64,000 bases of DNA, taken from NCBI GenBank assembly GCA_943788815.1, contig CALSRS010000002.1, positions 493,062 through 557,061 of the forward strand, given 5' to 3'. Position numbers and translations under genes: made by a program. Below, piece by piece: positions 26,376-35,859 of the stretch. How positions within the stretch are numbered: position 1 is the stretch's first letter; every line of letters starts with the position of its first letter. The notes below the pieces were generated by a model. It had not been told where the DNA came from, ran no database searches, and saw nothing but the letters and a program-made list of their open reading frames with translations. This stretch comes from an uncultured Gammaproteobacteria bacterium (GTDB taxonomy: Bacteria; Pseudomonadota; Gammaproteobacteria; Eutrophobiales; Eutrophobiaceae).

Positions 26376-27191
26376 ATGACACGTGTCGCAGTCATTCAAA
26401 TGGTCTCAGGGGACAACTTTGAGAAAAATCTGGAAGAGGCATCAAGGCTGATTCACCAGGCTGCCAGTCAACATGCGGAATTTGTCCTGTTGCCTGAATA
26501 TTTTTCTATCATCAGTGATAATGAGCAGGACAAAGTGAAGCTTTGTGAACCATTTGGTAGCGGACCTCTACAGAAATTTCTATCCAGCCAATCCAAAGCA
26601 CACCACATCTGGCTCATGGGTGGGACTATCCCGCTTCAAAGTGAGGATTTTGATCGAGTGTATAATAGTTGTTTACTATACAACCCTGAAGGAAATGTTA
26701 GCGCACGATACGAAAAGGCTCATCTGTTTGATGTGAATGTCAACGACCAGCAAAACGAATCCTATAACGAATCCAATACTATCAAAGCTGGAGATAAAGT
26801 TGTCACTGCAACGACTCCCTTTGCCCAAATAGGCATGTCCATTTGTTATGACCTCAGGTTTCCGGAGTTGTACAGAAAAATGCTGGAAGAAAATATTAAC
26901 CTGATCACGGTTCCTTCTGCATTTACCTATTCCACTGGCAAGCGCCACTGGGAAACCCTACTCAAAGCACGCGCTGTTGAAAATCTATGCTACGTGATGG
27001 CCGCCAATCAGGGTGGTAAAAACACAAAAAGTCGTACAACATGGGGACATAGTATGATTATCAGTCCCTGGGGAGATATACTAGCAAGCATTGAAGAGGG
27101 ACCGGGTATTGCCATTGCCGATCTGGATTTTATGGAACAGGCAAAACTGCGAAAATCTTTCCCTGCTCTAAAACACAGAAAATTTTTATAA
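26376..27191 (+). CDS. carbon-nitrogen hydrolase (nitrilase family, Nit1-like)
   Basis: The nitrilase-superfamily triad is present: Glu in VLLPEYFSI, Lys in [10 protein letters not shown], and Cys in [12 protein letters not shown]. The likely reaction is amide hydrolysis; relatives act as deaminated glutathione amidase. The frame extends upstream to an ATG at 26337, but the conserved family start MTRVAVIQM at 26376 is chosen, giving 271 residues. Neither start has a convincing ribosome site. It is followed 17 nt later by tldD, an order seen in other gammaproteobacteria, and is divergent from alaC. Confidence 0.9.
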   Translation: MTRVAVIQMVSGDNFEKNLEEASRLIHQAASQHAEFVLLPEYFSIISDNEQDKVKLCEPFGSGPLQKFLSSQSKAHHIWLMGGTIPLQSEDFDRVYNSCLLYNPEGNVSARYEKAHLFDVNVNDQQNESYNESNTIKAGDKVVTATTPFAQIGMSICYDLRFPELYRKMLEENINLITVPSAFTYSTGKRHWETLLKARAVENLCYVMAANQGGKNTKSRTTWGHSMIISPWGDILASIEEGPGIAIADLDFMEQAKLRKSFPALKHRKFL

Positions 27192-27208
27192 AAAGGAATA
27201 ACCAATTA

Positions 27209-28654
27209 ATGAGTCAGTATCTTGAAACAGCAAAGTCACATTTATTATCACCCGTTGGTATGGAAGTCGCTGATATTGAAAAAACCCTCGGACAAATCAT
27301 GTCCCATAAGATTGACCAAGCTGATTTATTTTTTGAATCATCAAGAGGAGAATCCTGGGTACTTGAAGAAGGTATTATTAAAGAAGGCTCACATAATATA
27401 AGCCAGGGTATGGGCGTCAGGGCCATTAGTGGTGAAAAAACCGGCTTTGCCTATTCAGACGAAATTTTACTACCCGCATTAACCAGTGCAGCCAATGCGG
27501 CGCGCTCCATTGCCAGCAGTGGCAGTTCTGGTGAAATACAGGCATGGGAAACCCGATTGGTCCCCTCACTTTATATGGACAAAGATCCCATAGATTCTAT
27601 CTCGCCGGATCAGAAAGTCTCACTGCTGAAAAAAGTTGACGAATTAGCACGGAAAAAAGACCACAGGGTACAACAAGTCATCGCAACCTTGGCTGGTGAA
27701 ATCACTACTGTATTAATCGCGGATATAAATGGCACCTTCACTGCCGATATCAGGCCACTGGTCCGCTTGAATCTTAGCGTCATTGTTGAAGCTGACGGTA
27801 AACGTGAACGAGGTACTGCTGGGGGTGGCGGCAGGTTTGGTTATGAATATTTCCTCAATGATGAATTGATTCAATCTTATGTCGATGAAGCTGTAGACCA
27901 GGCGATTATTAATTTAGATGCCGTCCCTGCGCCAGCAGGTAGCACCACCGTGGTATTAGGTCCCGGCTGGCCAGGTATCTTGTTACATGAGGCTATCGGC
28001 CACGGTCTGGAAGGTGACTTCAACCGCAAGGGGACATCAGCGTTCTCAAACCGTATTGGAGAACGAATTGCTACTGAAGGAGTCACTGTCGTTGATGATG
28101 GCACCCTTGCAAACCGCAGAGGGTCATTAACAGTCGATGATGAAGGTGAGCCGACACAATGCACGACATTGATTGAAAATGGAATTTTGAAAAACTACAT
28201 ACAAGACAAGCATAATGCCCGATTAATGGGTATGACCCCAACCGGCAATGGTAGACGAGAATCCTATGCCCACCTGCCTATGCCTCGCATGACCAATACC
28301 TACATGCTGGCAGGTAAGCATGACCCCGAAGAGATTATTAAATCGGTAGATAAAGGTGTTTATGCCACCCAGTTCGGTGGTGGTCAGGTTGACATTACCA
28401 ATGGTAAGTTTGTTTTTTCAGCAAGCCAGGCCTGGTTGATAGAAAATGGCAAGATTACCGCACCTATTAAGGGCGCAACATTAATCGGTAACGGTCCTGA
28501 CGTACTCACTCGCGTCTCCATGGTAGGCAATGATCTTGAACTGGACAGCGGGATCGGTACTTGTGGAAAAGACGGTCAATCTGTTCCCGTTGGTGTCGGC
28601 CAACCTACTATCCGTATTGAAGACTTGACTGTCGGTGGCACAGCATCAGGTTAA
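27209..28654 (+). CDS. tldD: metalloprotease TldD
   Basis: A 481-residue subunit of the TldD/TldE protease, which in E. coli degrades unfolded peptides and matures microcin B17 and CcdA. The zinc motif [11 protein letters not shown] (HExxxH, about residue 263) is intact, and [19 protein letters not shown] is typical. AAGGAATAACCA precedes the ATG at good spacing. No tldE (pmbA) is in the window. It is co-directional with the carbon-nitrogen hydrolase. Confidence 0.97.
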   Translation: MSQYLETAKSHLLSPVGMEVADIEKTLGQIMSHKIDQADLFFESSRGESWVLEEGIIKEGSHNISQGMGVRAISGEKTGFAYSDEILLPALTSAANAARSIASSGSSGEIQAWETRLVPSLYMDKDPIDSISPDQKVSLLKKVDELARKKDHRVQQVIATLAGEITTVLIADINGTFTADIRPLVRLNLSVIVEADGKRERGTAGGGGRFGYEYFLNDELIQSYVDEAVDQAIINLDAVPAPAGSTTVVLGPGWPGILLHEAIGHGLEGDFNRKGTSAFSNRIGERIATEGVTVVDDGTLANRRGSLTVDDEGEPTQCTTLIENGILKNYIQDKHNARLMGMTPTGNGRRESYAHLPMPRMTNTYMLAGKHDPEEIIKSVDKGVYATQFGGGQVDITNGKFVFSASQAWLIENGKITAPIKGATLIGNGPDVLTRVSMVGNDLELDSGIGTCGKDGQSVPVGVGQPTIRIEDLTVGGTASG

Positions 28655-28672
28655 GCTAACAATTCAACCGTC

Positions 28673-28692
28673 ATACTGGCGAAAGCCAGTAT
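28673..28692. repeat. palindromic repeat ATACTGGC-GAAA-GCCAGTAT
   Basis: A perfect 8-bp stem with a GAAA (GNRA-type) loop lies 18 bp after the tldD stop, and the same stem occurs at 23354. It may help end the tldD transcript, although the T run after it is poor. Confidence 0.75.
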
Positions 28693-28807
28693 CCAATAAT
28701 AAAATTTTAAGACAATATTTAAAGGATTATTTTAATGGAGACGGCATTATCTAAATAATGGATATCCGGTTAATTATTACTTCCTACATGCTCAGATATT
28801 CTAACAC

Positions 28808-29302
28808 ATGAAAATCTGGGTCGATGCCGATGCTTGTCCTGTTGTCATCAAGGACATATTATTCAAAGCAGCCCAACGCACCGGCGTACAATTAATCCTC
28901 GTTGCCAACCAACCTATCAAAACGCCCCCTGCCAAAAATATCTCATCTTTGAGAGTACAATCAGGCTTCGATGTTGCCGATAACGAAATCGTAAATCGCC
29001 TGGAAACCGGCGACCTCGTTATTACCAGTGATATCCCTCTCGCAGCAGAAGTACTGGATAAAGGCGGCCATGCCTTAAACCCGCGTGGCGAACGCTATAG
29101 TCCCGATACCATCAAGGCAAAACTCGGTATGCGAGACTTCATGGACACCATGCGTGCTAGCGGCATCCATACTGGCGGTCCGCCAGCACTTAATCAGAGT
29201 GATAGAAAATCCTTTGCCGACAACCTCGACAAATTTTTAACATCTACGCTAAAGCGAAGTGGGGGCAAGTCTTGCAATTCCATTCTCACCCCCGATAATT
29301 GA
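28808..29302 (+). CDS. YaiI/YqxD family protein (DUF188)
   Basis: A 164-residue protein with the family start [21 protein letters not shown] and conserved [11 protein letters not shown] and [10 protein letters not shown]. The fold is related to PIN-like nucleases with conserved Asp residues, but the activity is not established. It starts 153 bp after tldD and only 3 nt before the TM2 gene, so they may be co-transcribed. Confidence 0.92.
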   Translation: MKIWVDADACPVVIKDILFKAAQRTGVQLILVANQPIKTPPAKNISSLRVQSGFDVADNEIVNRLETGDLVITSDIPLAAEVLDKGGHALNPRGERYSPDTIKAKLGMRDFMDTMRASGIHTGGPPALNQSDRKSFADNLDKFLTSTLKRSGGKSCNSILTPDN

Positions 29303-29305
29303 TTT

Positions 29306-29710
29306 ATGAATCCTCCAAATAAAACCCACAGTAAATTAATCGGCTATATCTTGTGGATTTTTGGCTTTATGGGATCTCATCGATTTTATTTTGGTCGTCC
29401 CATATCTGGCACCATTTACTTTTTTACCCTGGGATTACTTTTAATAGGTTGGATTGTAGATCTGTTCTTGATCCCTGGCATGGACAGGACGGCTGATATT
29501 AAATATACCAGTGGTAACAAGGAGTATACAGTCAGTTGGATATTACTCACTTTTCTGGGGATCTTTGGTATTCACAGATTTTATCTTGGAAAATGGATTA
29601 CTGGTTTGATCTGGTTGTTTACCGGGGGGCTCTGTTTATTAGGCGTACTATATGACTTCTGGACGATCAATGAACAAATAGACGAAGTCAATAAACTTGA
29701 ACAGAACTAA
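29306..29710 (+). CDS. TM2 domain-containing membrane protein
   Basis: A 134-residue protein with two TM2-like units: FGFMGSHRFYFGRPISGTIY (about residues 15-34) and FLGIFGIHRFYLGKWITGLI (about 86-105). Each G-x-H-R-F-Y motif is followed by a second hydrophobic helix. It is an inner membrane protein of unknown function. The internal duplication gives about four helices. Confidence 0.88.
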   Translation: MNPPNKTHSKLIGYILWIFGFMGSHRFYFGRPISGTIYFFTLGLLLIGWIVDLFLIPGMDRTADIKYTSGNKEYTVSWILLTFLGIFGIHRFYLGKWITGLIWLFTGGLCLLGVLYDFWTINEQIDEVNKLEQN

Positions 29711-29769
29711 AATGAGATTTCTGCAAACTTTATAAATTAATTCTATTCACTATCGGACAAATTAATCAT

Positions 29770-31311
29770 ATGTCGAATCCAATCATTGCTGATAACAAAC
29801 CTGCCAAAGTCAGTCTGACTGAAAACGAAGAATACCACTTTTGTGTTTGTGGCCGATCAAGCAAGCAGCCGTTTTGTGATGGATCACATGTTGGTACGGA
29901 ATTTAAACCGAAAAGCTTTAAGGCACAGGAAACCGGTGAAGCCTTTTTATGCCAGTGTAAACACACTGGGAATGCGCCTTATTGCGATGGAACGCATAAT
30001 CAGTTTGAAACTGAACAAGTAGGCAAAGAAGGTCCAGGGCTTACGCAACAAGATTCCGAAATGCCGGAAGCCAAGGCGACATCAATCGAACCCACAGTTG
30101 AATTTATTCATCAACTGGCAAAAGAAGGTCTATCACAGCTTGGGCACCATGGGCCAATGACGTCCATGGGAGTGCCAAGAAATGAATTACCGCAATGGGA
30201 CGACATACAAATCATGGTTGCCCAGATGGCGACCAAACCCCTGTTGGAAGAGGTGCCAGTTGATACTGAACTGGTGATTGGACCTGAAGCTAAAAAACCG
30301 TTGTCACTGAAGATTCCCCTGTTTGTATCTGACATGAGTTTTGGCGCACTATCGGAAGAGGCAAAAGTGTCACTGGCACGAGGTGCGGAACTTGCAGGTA
30401 CCGGGATTTGTTCGGGAGAAGGCGGCATGTTGCCTGATGAACAGGCTGAAAATTCACGCTATTTTTACGAACTGGCCAGTGCCAAATTCGGCTATAAGGA
30501 AGATCTGTTACCTCGCGTCCAGGCATTTCATTTTAAAGGCGGCCAGGGGGCCAAGACCGGGACCGGGGGTCATCTGCCAGGAAACAAAAATAAGGGAAAG
30601 ATTTCTCAGGTCAGAGGCATACCTGAAGGTCAGCCGGCCATCTCTCCACCTACATTCAGTGATCTATCAACTGTTGATGACTTTAAACGGTTTGCTGACC
30701 GCGTGAGAGAAATTACCGGTGGCATTCCTGTTGGTTTTAAGCTCAGTGCCAACCATATCGAGAAAGATATTCAGTTTGCACTGGATTCAAGTGCCGACTA
30801 TATCATCCTCGATGGTCGCGGTGGTGGTACCGGTGCGGCCCCTGCCATTTTCAGGGACCATATTAGTGTGCCCACTATTCCCGCACTTGCGCGTGCTCGC
30901 CGTTATCTTGATGAACAAGGTGCTAGTGGACGTGTTACGTTGATTATTACAGGTGGTTTAAGAGTGCCCATCGATTTTGTCAAAGCGCTGGCCCTGGGAG
31001 CAGATGGCGTTGCAGTCTCAAATAGTGCCATGCAGGCAATTGGATGCGTCGCAGCGAGGATGTGCAATACCAATAATTGCCCTTCTGGCGTTGCCACCCA
31101 AAAAGAAGAATTACGCAAGCGAATTAATATTGATAAATCAGCGACACAACTTGAGAATTTCTTTGAAGCATCAGTGGAACTTATGTCGGTAATGGCCCGG
31201 GCATGTGGGCATAATGCCCTTGGAAAATTAAACAATAATGATCTAGCGACCTGGAACAGGGATATGGCCATGTTATCAGGTGTAAACTACTCCGGTCTGG
31301 AAAAAGTTTAA
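29770..31311 (+). CDS. fusion of two CDGSH iron-sulfur domains with a glutamate-synthase FMN domain
   Basis: A 513-residue protein. Two CDGSH motifs open it: CVCGRSSKQPFCDGSH (residues 25-40) and CQCKHTGNAPYCDGTH (61-76). Each has the three Cys and one His that bind a redox-active 2Fe-2S cluster. From about residue 130 it follows the synthase domain of GltB: FVSDMSFGALSEEAK, GEGGMLPDEQAE, FKGGQGAKTGTGGHLPG, ILDGRGGGTGAAP. There is a C-x5-C-x4-C site in CVAARMCNTNNCPSG, expected to hold a 3Fe-4S cluster. It lacks the glutaminase domain. A redox enzyme with an internal electron path is a reasonable inference, but the substrate is unknown. Confidence 0.9.
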   Translation: MSNPIIADNKPAKVSLTENEEYHFCVCGRSSKQPFCDGSHVGTEFKPKSFKAQETGEAFLCQCKHTGNAPYCDGTHNQFETEQVGKEGPGLTQQDSEMPEAKATSIEPTVEFIHQLAKEGLSQLGHHGPMTSMGVPRNELPQWDDIQIMVAQMATKPLLEEVPVDTELVIGPEAKKPLSLKIPLFVSDMSFGALSEEAKVSLARGAELAGTGICSGEGGMLPDEQAENSRYFYELASAKFGYKEDLLPRVQAFHFKGGQGAKTGTGGHLPGNKNKGKISQVRGIPEGQPAISPPTFSDLSTVDDFKRFADRVREITGGIPVGFKLSANHIEKDIQFALDSSADYIILDGRGGGTGAAPAIFRDHISVPTIPALARARRYLDEQGASGRVTLIITGGLRVPIDFVKALALGADGVAVSNSAMQAIGCVAARMCNTNNCPSGVATQKEELRKRINIDKSATQLENFFEASVELMSVMARACGHNALGKLNNNDLATWNRDMAMLSGVNYSGLEKV

Positions 31312-31324
31312 TCTATTACATATA

Positions 31325-31362
31325 GGAGATAGTTCAGGTATTAAGAAACCTGAACTATCTCC
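31325..31362. terminator. bidirectional hairpin between convergent genes
   Basis: GGAGATAGTTCAGGT (31325-31339) and its perfect complement (31348-31362) form a 15-bp stem with an 8-base loop, 13 nt after the stop at 31311 and 14 nt before the end of the DUF5666 gene at 31377. T runs on either side are weak, but position and stem strength favour a terminator for both genes. Confidence 0.8.
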
Positions 31363-31376
31363 AACAACTATTATTT

Positions 31377-33362
31377 TCAAATATCTTCAATACTCAATAC
31401 GATCAAAACGTTTCCGTCAATGATGATCCTGGCGACAATGATACGGTCATCTAGAATGACTCCCAATGTTTCATCATCCAGTAACTCCGTAAACAATACG
31501 TCATCATTAAGTTCCACTCCTCTTATCTGTTCGATGATGGAACCGTCGATAAAGGTATTATTCGTCACCTGGACGGTTGCCCCGGCAATCTCAAAGGTCA
31601 ATTCTGCATTATCGACATTACTGGGCGCACCAACCAGTTCATCATCTGCCACGGTACTGTCATCGTGGTCATCCTCTTCATCTTTATTGTCTGGCACAGT
31701 ACCAAATACGCCATCGTCCGTTTCAAATTCCACTTCATCGGCGATCAGATTGAGGTGACTGCAGTCTTGGGTATCAATGTCCTTCTCGGTATTACCAATG
31801 GCCTGAATGACGTCACCTTCAGTGAGTCGTTCAAAGAACTGTGTCCTGCTTAAGATTTTTTCCGGCTCTTCACGCTCGTCCCTATAGGCCACCTCATCTC
31901 CACCTTCGCCAGAGACATGGACCAACACATCCATAATTTCAAAGGTAAAAGCCGTAGGATTGATTTCATTGACAGGCCCACGTAATCGACAACTAATGCC
32001 ACCATCAGTATGCAGTTCGCCAACAGCGACCCGCGTCCAGGTCACTGATCCATTTTCTGGAAACCCTCGCGCCTCCACTGCCAATGGCACACCTGAAGCA
32101 GTACCTTTGCCCTGTAGTCCGAGAATAAAGTCATCTAGCAATAAATGGTCATTATTTTCTCGGGTGTCATCATCAACCCGGCTGAGCCCGGTGGGTGTGA
32201 TTTGTAATCCTAGCCTTGATGTTAGCGTATCGGTGCTTACATTGACTGAGACCAGAAGATCTGCGGTGCGTACACTGTTTTCCACTTCTGTTTTAACACC
32301 ACCGGTTCCCTCTACCAGGACCAGAACGTTATTTGCATTGAATTCGCCTTTTATCTTTACCCGTTTGCCTACGAATTGCACCAGCCTCGATGCCTCCACA
32401 ACCGGGATAACGATGCCATTGATGACTATTTCATGTGGCTCGGACGTGGTATTAACTGATAACAAGACGCCTTCAATTTCAAACTCACCTTCCCTGTCCT
32501 TGTCTCTTAACTGACCTTCCAGTTCAATTTCTTCAGCATTGATTTCTACATCGGTGACTAATGTGCCTTTCACTTCGACAAACTGGTTTACCTCAAGGTC
32601 AGCCGTTGAGCTTAGTCCATCATCAAAAATTGCTGTGCCGACATTGATGGTAATGCCACCATTTAATACAAAGGAAACTGGAAGCCCTGAGGCATCAGTA
32701 ATCTTCCCTTTCACTTCCACATCATTCTCATCGATAGTAGTGCCAGGCGGGTTCAACCTGTCGACGCGGGTTGCGAGGATGCCATTCGTGGTCAGGAACC
32801 CGCTGATCTCAACGACGGCCTGGCCAATAGCAAGATCCAGATCGTTAATATCAATGCTATCATCGGCATTAGTATCACCCACGTCATCATCGAATATCGT
32901 ATTCGCATCTACCGTGACGGTGATCCCAAAAACGGTAAAGGTACCAATGGTGTTATCATCCGCACCGGGCGTAACATTACGCACAGGCCCTTTGAGGTCT
33001 TCATCGAATTCGATGCGATCGGCAAAACGCTGACCGTTTTCATCTTCCCTGGCCTCGATTCTGACTTTCATTCCCAATCTCAGTCTACTGTCATCGCCAA
33101 TAATATCGTTTTCATCTTCAATGGCAACCACCGTGCCATTTTCAACTTCGTATTTAACACCATCGATAAATACACTACCAAAACCGGTAATCACACCAGA
33201 GGAAGATATGGCCGTTTCTGTTCCCGACGTTCCTGTGTTCGTATTATTGCTGGTATTATTGGTATTGTTCGTAGCACCACCGCCAGCGGCACCACCACCG
33301 CATCCCGCAATAAACACCAGAATGGCCATTAAAAAAATCAGTTTCAGGTTATTTATAAGCAT
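31377..33362 (-). CDS. large DUF5666-type lipoprotein with dockerin-like calcium motif
   Basis: A 661-residue acidic exported protein. The start MLINNLKLIFLMAILVFIAG, then Cys21, gives a lipobox (FIAGC) for attachment to the membrane. The frame extends further upstream, but this ATG has GAGGAA at suitable spacing. After a low-complexity Gly/Asn/Thr linker come repeated beta-rich units with phrases such as VEVKGKI, VEVKGTL and VKIKGEF, typical of DUF5666 proteins. Residues 163-180 (DTNADDSIDINDLDLAIG) resemble an EF-hand/dockerin calcium loop. The role is unknown; a surface structural or calcium-binding role is inference. Confidence 0.8.
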   Translation of the reverse strand: MLINNLKLIFLMAILVFIAGCGGGAAGGGATNNTNNTSNNTNTGTSGTETAISSSGVITGFGSVFIDGVKYEVENGTVVAIEDENDIIGDDSRLRLGMKVRIEAREDENGQRFADRIEFDEDLKGPVRNVTPGADDNTIGTFTVFGITVTVDANTIFDDDVGDTNADDSIDINDLDLAIGQAVVEISGFLTTNGILATRVDRLNPPGTTIDENDVEVKGKITDASGLPVSFVLNGGITINVGTAIFDDGLSSTADLEVNQFVEVKGTLVTDVEINAEEIELEGQLRDKDREGEFEIEGVLLSVNTTSEPHEIVINGIVIPVVEASRLVQFVGKRVKIKGEFNANNVLVLVEGTGGVKTEVENSVRTADLLVSVNVSTDTLTSRLGLQITPTGLSRVDDDTRENNDHLLLDDFILGLQGKGTASGVPLAVEARGFPENGSVTWTRVAVGELHTDGGISCRLRGPVNEINPTAFTFEIMDVLVHVSGEGGDEVAYRDEREEPEKILSRTQFFERLTEGDVIQAIGNTEKDIDTQDCSHLNLIADEVEFETDDGVFGTVPDNKDEEDDHDDSTVADDELVGAPSNVDNAELTFEIAGATVQVTNNTFIDGSIIEQIRGVELNDDVLFTELLDDETLGVILDDRIIVARIIIDGNVLIVLSIEDI

Positions 33363-33558
33363 ATTCATTTCCTCGCTGAAAATTTGTTCGATGTCGCTAA
33401 AACTATCAAAGGCAAGTAAAATCTCAATCAGATAAATTAAAACTGAGAAACAAATCACAAGTTGTTAGCGGTATTTATTTTTACCTGAGAACTAGTTAAC
33501 AATAATCAATCTAATAAAACCAACCCTGTCAGGATATGTTTTTTTTGAACTTATTAAC

Positions 33559-33572
33559 TTGATCCATATCAC
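33559..33572. promoter_or_regulatory. possible FNR/CRP-family binding site upstream of lepB
   Basis: TTGATCCATATCAC matches the FNR consensus TTGAT-N4-ATCAA at 9 of 10 positions. It is 33 bp before the lepB ATG, so it would need an unusual arrangement to activate that gene. It may be chance. Confidence 0.25.
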
Positions 33573-33605
33573 AATATTATTGCGTTCATAACGGGGGCAG
33601 AAGGC

Positions 33606-34265
33606 ATGAGCACCACATATTCTTTAATCTCTACATTCTGGAAACAAAATAAATCATTTTTGCTTTTTATCTTCTTTATGTTTGTCTTTCGCAGCTCCTT
33701 TGCTGACTGGAATACAGTGCCCACAGGCTCCATGAAACCGACCATTCTTGAAGGGGATCGGATCTTAGTGAACAAGATGGCCTATGATCTGAGGGTCCCG
33801 TTCTCTCATCTATCTATATTAAATCTCAATAACCCAGACCACGGAGACATTGTAGTATTCGATTCGGCCTACTCTGACAAACGGTTGGTGAAAAGAGTCA
33901 TTGGTATTCCAGGGGATACAGTTAAACTAGTGGACAACACACTATTTATCAATGGGCGGGAACTTACATATCAAGATTTGAATATCGACGAGAAGACAAT
34001 GGATCGTACTGAAGATTTGTTGGGGATCAGATACTCAATCAGAACCCAGTTAGGTGGGTCGCGTCTTTCAAACTTCAATGCCGTAACCGTTCCAGATGGC
34101 CATTATCTGGTTATGGGTGATAATCGAGACAATAGTGCAGATTCCAGGATCATCGGGTTTGTCCCCAGAAACGAGATAGTTGGCAAGGCTAACAGGGTAG
34201 TTCTTTCACTAAACTATGATGACTACTACCTTCCACGAACAGACCGTTTTTTTAAATCCCTGTAG
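33606..34265 (+). CDS. lepB: signal peptidase I
   Basis: A 219-residue inner-membrane serine protease that removes signal peptides from exported proteins. One transmembrane helix (about residues 17-33) precedes the catalytic Ser42 in PTGSMKPTI. The general-base Lys96 is in LVKRVIGIPGD, and the box GDNRDNSADSR is intact. It is shorter than E. coli LepB (324 residues) and lacks its second N-terminal helix and insert. AGAAGG lies before the ATG. There is no lepA or rnc next to it as in the usual housekeeping locus, so it could be a second signal peptidase. Confidence 0.93.
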   Translation: MSTTYSLISTFWKQNKSFLLFIFFMFVFRSSFADWNTVPTGSMKPTILEGDRILVNKMAYDLRVPFSHLSILNLNNPDHGDIVVFDSAYSDKRLVKRVIGIPGDTVKLVDNTLFINGRELTYQDLNIDEKTMDRTEDLLGIRYSIRTQLGGSRLSNFNAVTVPDGHYLVMGDNRDNSADSRIIGFVPRNEIVGKANRVVLSLNYDDYYLPRTDRFFKSL

Positions 34266-34324
34266 CAAAAAACCAAAAAGCCACGAATAACAACGTATTC
34301 GTATCACAATACAGAGGAGATCTA

Positions 34325-34726
34325 ATGTTTTACACCTTACTACTGGTCACATTTATGGTGGCATTCGGGGTATCTTATATCGTGGTGAGGATATTCGATA
34401 AACCTGTTGGTACCATTTTAAACCGTATCATTGCGGATGATATATACACCGCCTGGCATCGCTATGTAAAATTTGCAGGGTATGTTGTAGGGATTTCCAG
34501 TGGCGTCAGGATTTACCAGCTTGAACGCTATATCAATGCACCCCAATATAATATGGAAGTATTGACCTTGAATGCAGAACGCTGGACACTGGAAGTCTAC
34601 CGTACAGTTATCGGTTCATTACAGGGGATCGCCTGGATGTTTCTGGTGTTTTTTGTCGTTGCCCTGATTGCCTATGTCATTGTCAGGATATTTGAGATAA
34701 AGAAGAAAATACAAGCAGCAGAATAA
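34325..34726 (+). CDS. membrane protein of unknown function
   Basis: I do not recognise this 133-residue protein. It has a hydrophobic N-terminus (about residues 2-24), a weaker hydrophobic stretch near 50-60 and a strong C-terminal helix (about 98-125) ending in KKKIQAAE. AGAGGAGATCTA precedes the ATG at good ribosome-site spacing. It sits between lepB and a metallo-beta-lactamase-like gene, both co-directional. Confidence 0.78.
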   Translation: MFYTLLLVTFMVAFGVSYIVVRIFDKPVGTILNRIIADDIYTAWHRYVKFAGYVVGISSGVRIYQLERYINAPQYNMEVLTLNAERWTLEVYRTVIGSLQGIAWMFLVFFVVALIAYVIVRIFEIKKKIQAAE

Positions 34727-34733
34727 ACAATAG

Positions 34734-35468
34734 ATGACCGAACAAACACATGCATTTCCCCACGGTAATTTTAAGAAAGTATTTAAAGATATCTATCTTG
34801 TCAGCGGTGAAATGTCTATTAAGGGACGACTCCCGCTCAGCTTCAGTCGAAATATGACAGTGATCCGGGAAAACAATGATCTGGTACTTATCAATTCTGT
34901 CCGCCTTAATGATTCGGGGCTTGCTGAATTAAAAGCCCTTGGGACAGTCAAGCACGTTATTCGATTGGCAGAATTTCATGGTATAGATGATGCCTTCTAC
35001 AAAGAGCGTTATGGCGCAAAGGTCTGGTCAGTCAACGCACCTTATTTTAAAGGGGTTGATTTCAATATCGATATACAGTCAGGTTATTTTCAAGCAGATT
35101 GTTTTATTGATGACAGCACTGCCCTGCCGATAAATGGCAGTAAGGCGATATGTATTAACTCTTCTAACCCAAAGGAATTGCTGTTATTTCTCGAACGCGA
35201 GGGGGGCATCCTCATTTCAGGAGATGCCTTACAAAACTGGGCAAAGCCGGATCAGTTTTTTAATCTTCCCGCAAAAATTATGATGCGCCTAATGGGATTT
35301 ATTAAACCCTATAACATTGGGCCCGCCTGGTTAAAGCATGCTCGACCTGAGACTAGCGATTTAAAACAAATTATAGATTTTCGATTTGAGCATCTGATTC
35401 CCGCCCATGGCAATCCAGTCATCGGGAATGCCAAAGAAAAATTCTTGCCCGCATTTTCCCGACTTTAA
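34734..35468 (+). CDS. metallo-beta-lactamase-fold protein, DUF4336-like
   Basis: A 244-residue protein whose pattern (IYLVSGEM, MTVIRENNDLVLINSVRL, HVIRLAEFHGIDDAFY, ILISGDALQNW, HLIPAHGNPVIG) follows the strand order of the metallo-beta-lactamase superfamily. The HxHxDH motif is reduced to a single His plus Asp (EFHGIDD), while the SGDAL Asp and the C-terminal PAHG His remain. This resembles DUF4336 proteins. It may bind metal differently or not at all. It follows the preceding membrane gene by 7 nt. Confidence 0.72.
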   Translation: MTEQTHAFPHGNFKKVFKDIYLVSGEMSIKGRLPLSFSRNMTVIRENNDLVLINSVRLNDSGLAELKALGTVKHVIRLAEFHGIDDAFYKERYGAKVWSVNAPYFKGVDFNIDIQSGYFQADCFIDDSTALPINGSKAICINSSNPKELLLFLEREGGILISGDALQNWAKPDQFFNLPAKIMMRLMGFIKPYNIGPAWLKHARPETSDLKQIIDFRFEHLIPAHGNPVIGNAKEKFLPAFSRL

Positions 35469-35529
35469 TTTTTCGATCCATACTGATCATTTTAAGCTAT
35501 CAATCTTCCTGTAAATGGTAGAATGATTC

Positions 35530-35859
35530 ATGGACAAAAAATCTGCGTACCTTTTACTTTCCTCTTTTTTTGTACTGCTACCCATTCTTGGGGCAGCGTC
35601 CCTTTATTTCCTGACAGAAAACATAGACCAACAAATTAGTTCTAAATATGACTTAGAAGAAGTCATTGATCAAATTGAAAATTCAGAAGATCTGGAGGCG
35701 ATGAAAAAGATCTCCTTATACGTCTACATGCTACAAATGAAGGTAATTCAAACACAGCACCAGTATATTCTCATGCTGATTTATCTCATTATGGCTATTG
35801 GGATATTGAATGGAATTGTCGCAATAATTTTTTATCGAGCATATATTAAAAAAAAATAA
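35530..35859 (+). CDS. small two-helix membrane protein of unknown function
   Basis: A 109-residue protein with one helix near the N-terminus (about residues 7-28) and one at the C-terminus (about 82-104). Between them lies a soluble stretch with many acidic residues (LEEVIDQIENSEDLEAMKK). Such a layout would place about 50 residues on one membrane face. The stop overlaps the next start (TAATG). I find no family match by eye. Confidence 0.72.
   Translation: MDKKSAYLLLSSFFVLLPILGAASLYFLTENIDQQISSKYDLEEVIDQIENSEDLEAMKKISLYVYMLQMKVIQTQHQYILMLIYLIMAIGILNGIVAIIFYRAYIKKK

Noticed and set aside
33363-33458. A 32-residue extension of the DUF5666 lipoprotein
   Set aside because: It would bury the lipoprotein signal. 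The ATG at 33362 has GAGGAA at good spacing and puts the lipobox at residues 17-21.
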